Source of the DNA: Cryobacterium sp.
Lineage (GTDB): Bacteria > Actinomycetota > Actinomycetes > Actinomycetales > Microbacteriaceae
DNA length: 64,000 nucleotides
Direction of reading: 5' to 3'
Assembly (NCBI GenBank): GCA_019638935.1
Contig: JAHBSW010000001.1
Coordinates: 52,648-116,647 of the forward strand
Numbering within the stretch: the first letter of the stretch is position 1; every line of letters begins with the position of its first letter. The notes under the pieces were generated by a model that worked only from the letters and a program-made list of their open reading frames with translations, was not told the origin of the DNA and did no database searches. Made by a program: the position numbers and the translations under genes. Below are positions 34,450-42,049 of the stretch, piece by piece.

Positions 34450-34509
34450 TGCGGAGGTTTGTCACGCATGCGGATGCTGTAGCGGGCGCATCCGTGACAA
34501 ACCTCCGCA
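34450..34509. terminator. Bidirectional hairpin terminator between mmsA and the DUF1801 gene
   Basis: Two 17-nt arms (34450-34466 and 34493-34509) are exact reverse complements, TGCGGAGGTTTGTCACG and its partner, with a further GGATGC/GCATCC pairing inside. The hairpin sits between convergent genes. The stem is A/T-richer than its surroundings, and no long U-tract follows. Confidence 0.6.
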
Positions 34510-34528
34510 CGGTCGGCTCAGCCCGGGC

Positions 34529-34930
34529 TCAGAAGTCGGTGCGCTTCTGAAGGTTGCCCTTTACCGCGCGGATGTTCGCGTAGTCCCACTGGATCTCGCG
34601 CGACTTGCCCAGCCACCGAGCGAGCGCCTCGGTGTCGACATGGCCGCGGTCGGTGTAGCGAACCTCGGCGGCCTTGAACGTTCCGGATGCCGTCAGGCCC
34701 GGTTCGTCGAACGACTGGCCGCTCCAGAACATGAGTCGCACGGCATCCTTGAGCCGGTCGTAGCCGACGATCGGGTTGTCGTCGAGGAACCAGACCGGGT
34801 GAGCGTGCCAGACCTTGGGCTTCGCGTCGGGCAGGGCGCGATCGATCTCGTTGGCGAGCAGCTCGCAGATCTCGCGATCGGTGTCGCCGAGCGAGCGATG
34901 GTAGGCCGTGATGTCGTCGCCGTGCGTCAT
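34529..34930 (-). CDS. DUF1801 domain-containing protein
   Basis: This ~133-residue protein matches the YdhG/DUF1801 fold: REICELLANEIDRALPDAKPKVWHAHPVW then GYDRLKDAVRLMFWSGQSF and a short C-terminal helix. Family members are small cytosolic proteins of unknown function related to iron-chaperone-like folds. The ATG lies 6 nt after a CATACT that may serve as a leaderless -10. Confidence 0.85.
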   Translation of the reverse strand: MTHGDDITAYHRSLGDTDREICELLANEIDRALPDAKPKVWHAHPVWFLDDNPIVGYDRLKDAVRLMFWSGQSFDEPGLTASGTFKAAEVRYTDRGHVDTEALARWLGKSREIQWDYANIRAVKGNLQKRTDF

Positions 34931-34986
34931 GATTCGAGTATGCCGAGAACGAGGGTGCGAATGACAGTGCTGGCCGTACTGCCCAG

Positions 34987-35661
34987 CTAGCTGAGGGCCA
35001 TGCTCCGGTAGTCTTCGGGCCTGACTTCTGACCGACGCCCGAGACGGGCGTCGGCGCTGGCGTCGCGGCGGAGGCCAGAAATGGCCTCCGCTTTGTGCTC
35101 CAGCGCGCCCATCCTCTGTCCCGTGATCCTGCCGAGGTGGGCGATGTCGCTCGCGTCGTGACGCTTCGCCGCGTGGACGATGATCGCCGCGCACGCCTGC
35201 GCATCCGCCAGCGCGTTGTGGTGGTCGAAGTCCTCGAAACCGGCGGCCATCGCTGCGACGGGCAGGCGGTACGAGTCGAGGTGGTAGGTCTTGCGTGCCA
35301 CCTGCAGGCTGCACAGGTAGCTGAAGCTCGGGCACTCGACCCGGCTCGCGGCGCTGGCGTCGCGGATGACCCCCATGTCGAACCCGGCGTTGTGGGCGAC
35401 GAGCGTGTCGCCCTCGGCGAAGGCGACGAGGTCGTCGAGCTGGTCGCGCCAGAGGGGGGCGGTCTCGACATCCGCGGGGGTGATGCCGTGGATGCGGATG
35501 TTCCAGTCGCTGAACGCGTCGAACCCGATCGGCGGGCGGATGAACCAGCTCGCCTCGGCGACGACCCTGCCGTCTCGAACCTTCACGAGCCCGACCGCGC
35601 ACGCACTCGCACTGTGGGAGTTGGCGGTTTCGAAGTCGATCGCGGTGAAGTCGAGGCTCAT
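34987..35661 (-). CDS. DnaQ-like DEDDh exonuclease (Pol III epsilon-like)
   Basis: This 224-residue 3'-5' exonuclease has motif I TAIDFETANSHSAS (Asp and Glu), motif II VAHNAGFDMGVI, and motif III HHNALADAQACAAI (His and Asp). A ~55-residue charged tail of unknown role follows (GRITGQRMGALEHKAEA...). Family members act in proofreading or nucleic-acid trimming; the absence of a polymerase-binding region of known type leaves the role open. AAGGGC precedes the ATG. Confidence 0.88.
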   Translation of the reverse strand: MSLDFTAIDFETANSHSASACAVGLVKVRDGRVVAEASWFIRPPIGFDAFSDWNIRIHGITPADVETAPLWRDQLDDLVAFAEGDTLVAHNAGFDMGVIRDASAASRVECPSFSYLCSLQVARKTYHLDSYRLPVAAMAAGFEDFDHHNALADAQACAAIIVHAAKRHDASDIAHLGRITGQRMGALEHKAEAISGLRRDASADARLGRRSEVRPEDYRSMALS

Positions 35662-35859
35662 GCCCTTGATGGTCTCACGCGCCCCCGACCGCGCACGGGC
35701 GACTGGCCGTGCGGCGCCACTTCGGCTCGGCTCACGCCGTGTCGCACGGTGACTGCACGCAGCTCAGGAAGAATTTCTCGGCAGGGATGTCGTCGCCTGA
35801 GTTTCTGGGCATCGCGAAGCGTCGGTGCACTGTTCTGCCTGAGTTGCGAGCCGTGGGGT

Positions 35860-35865
35860 TAGCCT
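35860..35865 (+). promoter_or_regulatory. Leaderless -10 element (TAGCCT) for the lipoprotein pair
   Basis: TAGCCT, GAGCGG, then GTG at 35872. It would drive both tandem lipoprotein genes. Confidence 0.55.
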
Positions 35866-35871
35866 GAGCGG

Positions 35872-36720
35872 GTGGAAATGACCTCGTCCGCACGATGGGC
35901 CCGCGCAGTTCTCGCCGCCGCAGTCGTCGGGCTGTGCGTGCTGGTGGCGGGGTGCACGGTGGGGGAGGAGCGAGCGAGTCCTCGGCCGCCCGTTTTCGAT
36001 CTCCTCGAGCGGAAACAGGAGGTCTACGACCGGTTGCCGCCCGGCTCGCCCGCCCTGCTGGCGGTATTCGCCGACTCGTCGCGATCGATCGGTGCCATGG
36101 GAATGTATGAGTTCTTCCTCGCGCGCGGTCTCACAGCGTCCTATTGCGTCATTGCGGTGGACATCTACGACGTTCAGGTAGGTCAGGCGTGTGGGGGTGG
36201 CGTGTTCGATGGTGAGCTCGCGGAGGGCATCCGGTTCGCGTTCGGCGAGTTCTTCGCCGGCTCCGTACCGGGGACGCAGTCGTACATGCAGTTCAGCGCA
36301 CAGTTCTCGATTTCGATCGATGAGCCGGCGCCGCGAAGCTACCCCGCGCTGGAGGAGATTCTCGCGCGTCCCCAGACGCCGTCCGACATACCGCCGGGTG
36401 TCGATCTGGAGGGCGGTTGGGTGTACCCCGAGTCGTTCCGGTTGCTCGCGAACGATCGCAGATCCGTTTATCACGTTGCAAGAGTCCAAGGTTCACGCTC
36501 AGGCGTCTGCATTGCTCTCTACGAGCAGGACGAGTTCGGCAACGGGCGGGGCTCCATCTCCTGCGGAACCCAGGATGTGGTGGTCTACAACGCCGACGGT
36601 CTCGCGGCGCATTTCTCGGCTCTCGGCTTCGAGGGGGAGGCACCGGAGGGATGGCGGCAGGTGTCGCCGTTGCTGCGGGTGAAGGACATTCAACCGGAGC
36701 CGCATCGTGTTTTTCCGTAG
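35872..36720 (+). CDS. Lipoprotein of unknown function, tandem paralogue 1
   Basis: This 282-residue protein has a lipoprotein signal: basic start, hydrophobic core AVLAAAVVGLCVLVAGC and lipobox VAGC, so it is anchored on the outer face of the membrane. I do not recognise the mature domain. It shares an end-to-end pattern with the next gene: PPVFDLLERKQEVYDRLPPG, GMYEFFLARGL..SYCVIAVDIYDVQVGQACGG, and HFSALGFEGEAPEGWRQVS near the C-terminus. The two genes overlap by 14 bp and form one transcription unit. GTG and a downstream ATG (35878) are both possible starts; the leaderless element favours GTG. Confidence 0.8.
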   Translation: MEMTSSARWARAVLAAAVVGLCVLVAGCTVGEERASPRPPVFDLLERKQEVYDRLPPGSPALLAVFADSSRSIGAMGMYEFFLARGLTASYCVIAVDIYDVQVGQACGGGVFDGELAEGIRFAFGEFFAGSVPGTQSYMQFSAQFSISIDEPAPRSYPALEEILARPQTPSDIPPGVDLEGGWVYPESFRLLANDRRSVYHVARVQGSRSGVCIALYEQDEFGNGRGSISCGTQDVVVYNADGLAAHFSALGFEGEAPEGWRQVSPLLRVKDIQPEPHRVFP

Positions 36721-37552
36721 CACGCGACGTGCTGTGGCGGCGACCGCGCTGATCGCTCTCCTGGCGGGGTGCGCTCCGATGACAGAAGTGCACCACCCAC
36801 GGCTGGCCATCTTCGACCACTTCGACGCGCCGCAGCAGGAGTACGACCTGCTGCCACATGATGCGCCAGCGCTGCTGACGATCACTCCGGGGTCTTCTCG
36901 CTATCTGGGCAGTGCGGGGGTTCATCGGTTCTTTGTCGGTCTCGGCCGCGTCGCGGGGCCGTACTGTGTGATCGTCACGGATGTCTACGGGGCGCAGGTG
37001 GCGCAGCAGTGCGGCGGCGCCACCTTCGAAGGGGCGATCAGCGATGGTCTGCGGTTCTCATTCGGAGCGTTCGCCGCACCGAGCATTGCTGGCGCGTTCG
37101 GTGGGTTCGGGCTCGGTCCGCACCTGCTGGTGGAGGCCGAGACTGTCGACCCGCTGTCATTCGCGGCGGTCGCGGAGCTCGTGTCGCGCCTCCGGGTGTC
37201 GGGAGATCGTCGTGTCGACGGCACTCACCTCGACGGGTTCCTCAGCGATGGCACGCTTCGGTTGCTCGCGGTGGACGGCGAGCACCAGTATTTTCTCGGT
37301 CTGACCGATTGGCCGGCTGCTCGGCTGTGTCTCTTCGAAGTGGCTCAGCGCGGAGCAGACGAGTGGATGACGGGCACCTGCGGGGGACGGGACATCGCGA
37401 TCGAGTCGCTCGGGGGTGCGGTCGTTCACTTCTCGGCGGTCGGGTTCGCCGACGAGACTCCGGATGGCTGGCGGCAGATCTCCAAACTGCTTCGAGTGAG
37501 CGTGACCCCGGCCGATCCAGGGGAGGCACGGTGGGGGTGGCCCCCCGACTAG
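36707..37552 (+). CDS. Lipoprotein of unknown function, tandem paralogue 2
   Basis: This 281-residue lipoprotein (signal AVAATALIALLAGC, lipobox LAGC) is clearly homologous to the preceding protein. Examples are RLAIFDHFDAPQQEYDLLPH, GVHRFFVGLGRVAGPYCVIV, VAQQCGGATFEG and HFSAVGFADETPDGWRQIS. The conserved cysteines in YCVIV and QQCGG suggest a shared disulfide. It starts at a GTG inside the last codons of paralogue 1. Likely product of a local duplication. Both precede ychF, which has its own promoter. Confidence 0.8.
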   Translation: MFFRSTRRAVAATALIALLAGCAPMTEVHHPRLAIFDHFDAPQQEYDLLPHDAPALLTITPGSSRYLGSAGVHRFFVGLGRVAGPYCVIVTDVYGAQVAQQCGGATFEGAISDGLRFSFGAFAAPSIAGAFGGFGLGPHLLVEAETVDPLSFAAVAELVSRLRVSGDRRVDGTHLDGFLSDGTLRLLAVDGEHQYFLGLTDWPAARLCLFEVAQRGADEWMTGTCGGRDIAIESLGGAVVHFSAVGFADETPDGWRQISKLLRVSVTPADPGEARWGWPPD

Positions 37553-37555
37553 GCT
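37550..37555 (+). promoter_or_regulatory. Leaderless -10 element (TAGGCT) for ychF
   Basis: TAGGCT overlaps the stop of the second lipoprotein gene; 8 nt later GTG 37564 opens ychF. Confidence 0.55.
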
Positions 37556-37563
37556 TGAGGCCC

Positions 37564-38637
37564 GTGGCCCTCACTATCGCAATCGTGGGCTTGCCCAACG
37601 TCGGCAAGTCGACCCTCTTCAACGCCCTCACCAAGAACTCGGTGCTCGCGGCGAACTACCCGTTCGCGACGATCGAGCCGAATGTGGGTGTCGTCAACCT
37701 GCCCGACTCGCGGCTCGCGGTGCTTGCCGAGGTCTTCGGGAGTGAGCGCATCCTGCCCGCCCCTGTGTCGTTCGTCGACATCGCGGGCCTGGTCAAGGGG
37801 GCGAGCGAGGGGGAGGGGCTCGGCAACAAGTTCCTCGCCAACATCCGTGAGGCGGATGCGATCGCGCAGGTCGTGCGGGGGTTCGCCGACTCGGATGTCG
37901 TGCACGTCGACGGCGAGGTCGACCCGGCGAGCGACATGGAGACCATCAACACCGAGCTCATCCTCGCCGACCTGCAGACCCTCGAGAAGGCGCTGCCGCG
38001 GTACGAGAAAGAGGTGCGTGGCAAGAAGCTCGAGCCCGTCGTGCTCGAGACCGCTCAGCAGGCCGTCGCTGTTCTGAACGAGGGCACGCTGCTGTCGGCG
38101 TCCACGCTCGACCTCGGGCCGATTCGAGAGCTCGGCCTGCTCACGAGCAAGCCGTTCATCTTCGTCTTCAACGTCGACGAGTCGGTGCTGACGGATGCCG
38201 CGCGCACCGCCGCGCTCGCCGCCCTCGTCGCCCCGGCGAAGGCGGTCTTCCTCGATGCGAAGCTCGAGAGCGAGCTCATCGACCTCGAGCCGGATGAGGC
38301 GGCGGAGCTGCTCGCATCCGTCGGCCAGGAGGAGAGCGGGCTCGACCAACTCGCGCGCATCGGCTTCGACACCCTCGGCCTGCAGACCTACCTCACGGCG
38401 GGGCCGAAGGAGGCACGCGCGTGGACCATCGGCAAGGGCTGGAAGGCGCCGCAGGCGGCGGGCGTGATCCACACCGACTTCGAGAAGGGCTTCATCAAGG
38501 CGGAGGTCATCTCGTTCGACGACCTCGTCGCGACGGGCTCGGTCGCCGAGGCGCGCGCGAAGGGCAAGGCGCGCATGGAGGGCAAGGACTACGTGATGCG
38601 CGACGGTGACGTGGTGGAGTTCCGCTTTAACGTGTAG
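37564..38637 (+). CDS. ychF: Redox-regulated Obg-family ATPase YchF
   Basis: This 357-residue universally conserved P-loop ATPase associates with ribosomes. The G domain starts at residue ~4 (IAIVGLPNVGKSTLF), and the switch/Walker B region VDIAGLVKGASEGEGLG follows. A coiled-coil insert and the C-terminal TGS domain complete it (HTDFEKGFIKAEVIS to VVEFRFNV-stop). The gene is full length. Fragments of its 3' end recur at 39803-39842, 42050-42104 and 43301-43335, so the 3' end marks a recombination or insertion point. The GTG start follows a leaderless element; the longer upstream frame is not coding. Confidence 0.96.
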   Translation: MALTIAIVGLPNVGKSTLFNALTKNSVLAANYPFATIEPNVGVVNLPDSRLAVLAEVFGSERILPAPVSFVDIAGLVKGASEGEGLGNKFLANIREADAIAQVVRGFADSDVVHVDGEVDPASDMETINTELILADLQTLEKALPRYEKEVRGKKLEPVVLETAQQAVAVLNEGTLLSASTLDLGPIRELGLLTSKPFIFVFNVDESVLTDAARTAALAALVAPAKAVFLDAKLESELIDLEPDEAAELLASVGQEESGLDQLARIGFDTLGLQTYLTAGPKEARAWTIGKGWKAPQAAGVIHTDFEKGFIKAEVISFDDLVATGSVAEARAKGKARMEGKDYVMRDGDVVEFRFNV

Positions 38638-38664
38638 CGTTATTAACGAGTTCCGTTATAGACT
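38638..38664 (+). promoter_or_regulatory. higBA promoter/operator: alternating CGTTA/TAACG half-sites over a TAGACT -10
   Basis: CGTTA (38638-38642), TAACG (38644-38648) and CGTTA (38654-38658) form two overlapping inverted repeats that run into TAGACT (38659-38664). GTG of higB follows 6 nt later. This is the usual geometry for a HigA autorepressor site, here combined with a leaderless start. The first half-site begins 1 nt after the ychF stop. Confidence 0.6.
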
Positions 38665-38670
38665 GATCGC

Positions 38671-38952
38671 GTGATCAGATCGTTCGGTCCCAAGGACACC
38701 GAACGCTTGTGGCGTCGTGAACGCGTGCCGTCGATAGATCCTCGGATCCACTCGGTGGCGTTGCGGAAGCTGCGTCAGTTGGGAGCCGCGGAGTCGTTGG
38801 ACGATCTCCGGGTCCCACCAGGAAATCGGCTCGAAGCGCTGAAAGGCGATCGTGCCGGACAGCACAGCATCAGGATCAATGACCAGTGGCGGATCTGCTT
38901 CGTATGGACAGACGCTGGACCAGAGGAGGTGGAGATCGTTGACTACCACTGA
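38671..38952 (+). CDS. higB: HigB-type toxin (RelE/ParE superfamily)
   Basis: This 93-residue toxin has the HigB pattern: short N-terminal FGPKDTERLWRRERV, RIHSVALRKLRQLGAAESLDDL, then the active core NRLEALKGDRAGQHSIRINDQWRICFVW and a terminal EVEIVDYH. HigB toxins cleave mRNA at the ribosome. It precedes higA, the characteristic reversed order, and overlaps it by 14 bp. The pair lies just behind ychF in a cargo block bounded by a ychF relic. Confidence 0.93.
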   Translation: MIRSFGPKDTERLWRRERVPSIDPRIHSVALRKLRQLGAAESLDDLRVPPGNRLEALKGDRAGQHSIRINDQWRICFVWTDAGPEEVEIVDYH

Positions 38953-39241
38953 CAAGATTCCCCCGATCCATCCGGGTGAGGTTCTCATGGAGGACTTCAT
39001 CAAGGGGTTTGAGATCACGCAGAACAAGCTCGCGGTGTCGATCGGCGTGCCGCCGCGGCGGATCAACGAGATTGTGCACGGCAAGCGTGGGATTTCGGCC
39101 GACACAGCGCTTCGCCTTGCGAAGTACTTTGGTACGTCGGCTGAGTTCTGGATCAACCTGCAGAGTCACTACGAACTAGACCGTGCCGAAGATCTCGCGG
39201 GCGAGCAGATCGCATCGATCACGCCCCTGAAGGTTGCATGA
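38939..39241 (+). CDS. higA: HigA-type antitoxin (XRE family helix-turn-helix)
   Basis: This 100-residue antitoxin is typical HigA: IPPIHPGEVLMEDFIKGFEI, then the helix-turn-helix TQNKLAVSIGVPPRRINEIV, HGKRGISADTALRLAKYFG and SAEFWINLQSHYEL. It neutralises HigB and should bind the CGTTA/TAACG site upstream. The start is TTG 38939, selected because AGGAGG/GGAG sequences (38924-38934) lie just before it inside the end of higB. Its stop overlaps the GNAT gene's ATG (ATGA). Confidence 0.92.
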   Translation: MTTTDKIPPIHPGEVLMEDFIKGFEITQNKLAVSIGVPPRRINEIVHGKRGISADTALRLAKYFGTSAEFWINLQSHYELDRAEDLAGEQIASITPLKVA

Positions 39242-39777
39242 CCCCGGAGCCGACCCCATATTTGCGCCGTCTGCGTCGTGCCGATGCCGAAGCCGTGTAT
39301 GCGGCCTTCGGATCCAACGAAGACATGGCGCGTCAGGGTGATGTGTCGACGCTCGCCGAGGCGGAGGCCTACGTGAGTCGACTCATTCAAGCCGACTCGC
39401 ACCACGAAGCCTGGGCTGTCGTCGAAGAAGAGACGCTGGTCGGCCTCGTCTGCGTTTCCGTCGACGAAGCGAACCGAAACGGCTGGTTCTGGTACTGGAT
39501 GGCCGACGCCGCGCGCGGCCGCGGATGGACAGGTCGAGCGGCGGCCACCGTCGCGGATTGGGCGCTGAGCGTGCGCGGGTTGGAACGTCTCGAACTTGGC
39601 CATCGCGTGAACAATCCCGCGTCGGGTGCGGTTGCCCAGTATGCCGGGTTCGTCAAAGAGGGCACCGAACGCGGGAAGTTCCTCATCGACGGGCAGCGGA
39701 TTGACGTCGATACGTACGGGCGGCTCCGGTCGGATCCTTCGGCGCCGTTCGAGCGCGTCCCGATAGTCGGCTTTTAG
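39238..39777 (+). CDS. GNAT N-acetyltransferase (RimJ/RimL type), coupled to higBA
   Basis: This 179-residue acetyltransferase has a RimL-like fold: YLRRLRRADAEAVYAAFGSN, a long beta region with WFWYWMADAARGRGW (acetyl-CoA loop RGRGWTG), then NNPASGAVAQYAGFVKEGTERG. It overlaps higA by 4 bp, so it is translated from the toxin-antitoxin mRNA. It may be a cargo gene protected by higBA, or a third component acetylating an amine or amino-acyl target. The relic of ychF begins 26 nt after its stop. Confidence 0.87.
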   Translation: MTPEPTPYLRRLRRADAEAVYAAFGSNEDMARQGDVSTLAEAEAYVSRLIQADSHHEAWAVVEEETLVGLVCVSVDEANRNGWFWYWMADAARGRGWTGRAAATVADWALSVRGLERLELGHRVNNPASGAVAQYAGFVKEGTERGKFLIDGQRIDVDTYGRLRSDPSAPFERVPIVGF

Positions 39778-39802
39778 TCAGCCCATGGCTGATGCCGTTC
39801 CC

Positions 39803-39842
39803 TGACGTAACGTGGTGGAGTTCAGGTTCAACGTCTAGCGTT
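39803..39842 (+). pseudogene. ychF 3'-end relic 1
   Basis: The sequence ACGTGGTGGAGTTC...AACGTCTAGCGTT matches the end of ychF at about 29 of 33 positions. In frame it reads VVEFRFNV-stop exactly as ychF does, but with synonymous codons (AGG for CGC, TTC for TTT, GTC for GTG). It therefore looks like the tail of a diverged ychF allele, not a recent copy. It marks the border between the higBA-GNAT block and the YCII/sigma block. Confidence 0.8.
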
Positions 39843-39869
39843 GTCGACACGCTTCGACGCGATCACGTC
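39842..39869 (+). promoter_or_regulatory. Candidate ECF42-type promoter upstream of the YCII genes
   Basis: TGTCGA (39842-39847), an 18-nt spacer and CGTC (39866-39869) resemble the TGTCGA / CG(A/T)C motif I recall for ECF42 sigma factors. It lies ~140 nt before the first YCII gene. The match is from memory and short, so it is tentative. Confidence 0.35.
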
Positions 39870-40007
39870 GCTGCGAGTCTGAAAAGAATTTCCGAACCGT
39901 GTCGTATCGAGGCGTCGGCGTTCGTGGACTAGGTAGGCGGAGGCCGAGCGGGCAGCTGCATGCCAGGTGCCGAGACCGGCCTGGTCACGAATGAGAAGGA
40001 GACAACC

Positions 40008-40415
40008 ATGACGGAATACCTGATCGCTTTCAATGACGAGTGGGTGCCTACGCACACGATGGAGCAGCTGCGCGAGAAGGCCACGGCCAGCTTGGCCGTG
40101 ATCGAGGAGATGAAGGCCGCCGGTGTCTTCGTCTACGGCAACGGCGCACTCGACGCATCCACCGCCCTCTGCAGCGTCGAGGCCAAGGACGGCGAGGCGG
40201 TCTTCACCGACGGCCCCTACGTGGAGACCAAGGAGCACCTCGGCGGCTTCGCCGTCGTCAAGGTCGCCGACGACGAGGCTGCACGGTACTGGGCCGGTCG
40301 CCTCGCGGTCGCGCTGGACTGGCCGCAGGAGGTGCACCGGTTTCCGCCCGGGCCGGACGATCACGACGGCTGGGAGCGAACCCACCAGGCGCGCCGCGAA
40401 GCCGGGAAGGAGTGA
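40008..40415 (+). CDS. YCII/DGPF-domain protein 1
   Basis: This 135-residue YCII-related (DGPF-type) protein has MTEYLIAFNDEW at the start, the family motif FTDGPYVETKEHLGGFAVVKV and a C-terminal extension (EVHRFPPGPDDHDGWERTHQ). Such proteins are small, dimeric and of uncertain enzymatic function, and are the regular genomic partners of ECF42 sigma factors. AGAAGGAG lies 7 nt before the ATG. It is first in the YCII-YCII-sigma operon. Confidence 0.9.
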   Translation: MTEYLIAFNDEWVPTHTMEQLREKATASLAVIEEMKAAGVFVYGNGALDASTALCSVEAKDGEAVFTDGPYVETKEHLGGFAVVKVADDEAARYWAGRLAVALDWPQEVHRFPPGPDDHDGWERTHQARREAGKE

Positions 40416-40420
40416 GCACG

Positions 40421-40807
40421 ATGCCCAGGTACATGATGTCGGTCTTCGGACCCGCCGAGCGCAACGAGTTCAGCGGCTACTCCTCGCGGGAGGAGATGCT
40501 GCAGTCGTTCGCCGACACGGGCGAGTTCAACGAGCGACTGGAGAAGAACGGTCACCTCGTCTTTGCCGACGGATTGGCGGAGGCGACCACGGCCACCACC
40601 GTCGACGGGCAGGGAGACCGGCCGGTGTTCACCGACGGACCCTACCTCGAGGCCAAGGAGCACTTCGGCGGCTTCTGGGTCATCGAGGCCGCCGACCTCG
40701 ACGAAGCCCTCTCGTTGGCGGCGGCGGCGTCGAAGGCGTGCCGCGGCAAGGTCGAGGTGCGTCCTTTCCACACTTCGGATTCCATCAAGGCGCTCTTGGA
40801 GCCGTGA
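40421..40807 (+). CDS. YCII/DGPF-domain protein 2
   Basis: This 128-residue paralogue of the preceding gene begins PRYMMSVFGPAERNEF. It carries GHLVFADGLAEA and VFTDGPYLEAKEHFGGFWVIEA, and ends RPFHTSDSIKAL, the full-length YCII arrangement. It starts 5 nt after YCII 1 and overlaps the sigma gene by 4 bp (GTGA), so all three are translated together. Confidence 0.9.
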   Translation: MPRYMMSVFGPAERNEFSGYSSREEMLQSFADTGEFNERLEKNGHLVFADGLAEATTATTVDGQGDRPVFTDGPYLEAKEHFGGFWVIEAADLDEALSLAAAASKACRGKVEVRPFHTSDSIKALLEP

Positions 40808-42048
40808 CCGATCCGCTTGTCTCGGAGGCGATCGCCCGCGTTCACCGTCAGGAGTGGGCGCGGATGGTCGCAGGCCTTGCTCGCCGATTCAACGATCTGG
40901 ACATCGCCGAGGATGCGGCGGGCGAGGCCTTCGCCCTGGCGGTGGAGCGGTGGCCCCGTGATGGCATTCCGCACAATCCGGGCGGCTGGCTCACCACCAC
41001 CGCCACCCGCAAGGCGATCGACCGAATCCGCCGCGAGTCCCGGCGCAGCGCCAAGCACCAGGAGGCGACCATGCTCCACGACGACACTTCCCCCGAGCCG
41101 ACCGGGCCGGTGGAAGACGACCGGCTCAGGCTGATCTTCACCTGCTGCCACCCCGCGCTCGCCCCCGAGTCCAGGGTCGCCCTCACCCTGCGACTGCTCG
41201 GCGGACTCACTGTCGCAGAGATCGCCCACGCCTTTCTCGTGCAGGAGACCACGATGGCCCAGCGGATCACCCGGGCGAAGGCCAAGATCAAGGCGGCGCA
41301 CATTCCCTACCGCGTGCCGCTCGCTGCCGACATCCGCGAACGGCTCGCCGCCGTGCTCGCGGTGGTCTACCTCGTGTTCAACGAGGGCTACCTGGCCAGC
41401 GCCGGGGACGACGCCGTGCGCGTCGACCTCACTGACGAGGCGATCCGTCTGGGCCGGCTTCTCCGAGCGCTCCTGCCCGGCGACGCAGAGGTGTCAGGCC
41501 TGCTCGCTCTGATGCTGCTCACCGATGCTCGACGACGGGCGCGGGTGTCTCGCGCCGGGGAGCTGGTGACCCTCGATGAGCAGGATCGGGGTGCGTGGGA
41601 TCGGGAACTCATCGCCGAGGGTAGTGCCCTGATCCACGATCGACTCGGGGCGGTCGCAGGCGATCACGAACAGGCCGGGCGCTATCAGCTGCTGGCTGCG
41701 ATCAATGCGGTGCACACGAGTGCCCCATCCGCCCGCGATACCGACTGGTCGCAGATCGTCGCGCTCTACGACCGTTTGGCGGTGCTCGATCCCTCACCGA
41801 TCGTGCGGCTCAATCGGGCGGTCGCTCTCGCCGAGATCGACGGTCCCGGGGTCGGGCTGGCCGAGATCGACCGGCTCACCCCTCCCCTCGACGGCTATCA
41901 CGCCTTCCACGCCGTGCGCGCTGACCTGCTGCGGCGACTGGGGCGCAGCGGCGATTCGGCGGCGGCGTACGACCGGGCGATCGACCTGGCCGGCAATCCT
42001 GCGGAGCGCGCGTATCTCACCCGCCGCCGCGACCAGCTCAGCGGTTGA
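40804..42048 (+). CDS. ECF42-group RNA polymerase sigma factor with long C-terminal extension
   Basis: This 414-residue sigma factor has region 2 near residues 10-80 (FNDLDIAEDAAGEAFALAV, PGGWLTTTATRKAIDRIRRE). Region 4 near 120-160 (ALTLRLLGGLTVAEIAHAFL, then ETTMAQRITRAKAKI) follows, and then ~240 extra residues (DUF6596/TPR-like) absent from ordinary ECF factors. This length, and the two YCII genes coupled upstream, match the ECF42 group, which uses the C-terminal extension for control with no anti-sigma factor. No anti-sigma gene is seen. It ends 1 nt before a ychF relic. Confidence 0.9.
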   Translation: MTDPLVSEAIARVHRQEWARMVAGLARRFNDLDIAEDAAGEAFALAVERWPRDGIPHNPGGWLTTTATRKAIDRIRRESRRSAKHQEATMLHDDTSPEPTGPVEDDRLRLIFTCCHPALAPESRVALTLRLLGGLTVAEIAHAFLVQETTMAQRITRAKAKIKAAHIPYRVPLAADIRERLAAVLAVVYLVFNEGYLASAGDDAVRVDLTDEAIRLGRLLRALLPGDAEVSGLLALMLLTDARRRARVSRAGELVTLDEQDRGAWDRELIAEGSALIHDRLGAVAGDHEQAGRYQLLAAINAVHTSAPSARDTDWSQIVALYDRLAVLDPSPIVRLNRAVALAEIDGPGVGLAEIDRLTPPLDGYHAFHAVRADLLRRLGRSGDSAAAYDRAIDLAGNPAERAYLTRRRDQLSG

Positions 42049-42049
42049 T

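Noticed and set aside
39900-39926. TGTCGT...CGTG as the ECF42 promoter
   Set aside because: Both half-elements deviate from the motif. The TGTCGA/CGTC pair at 39842 fits better.
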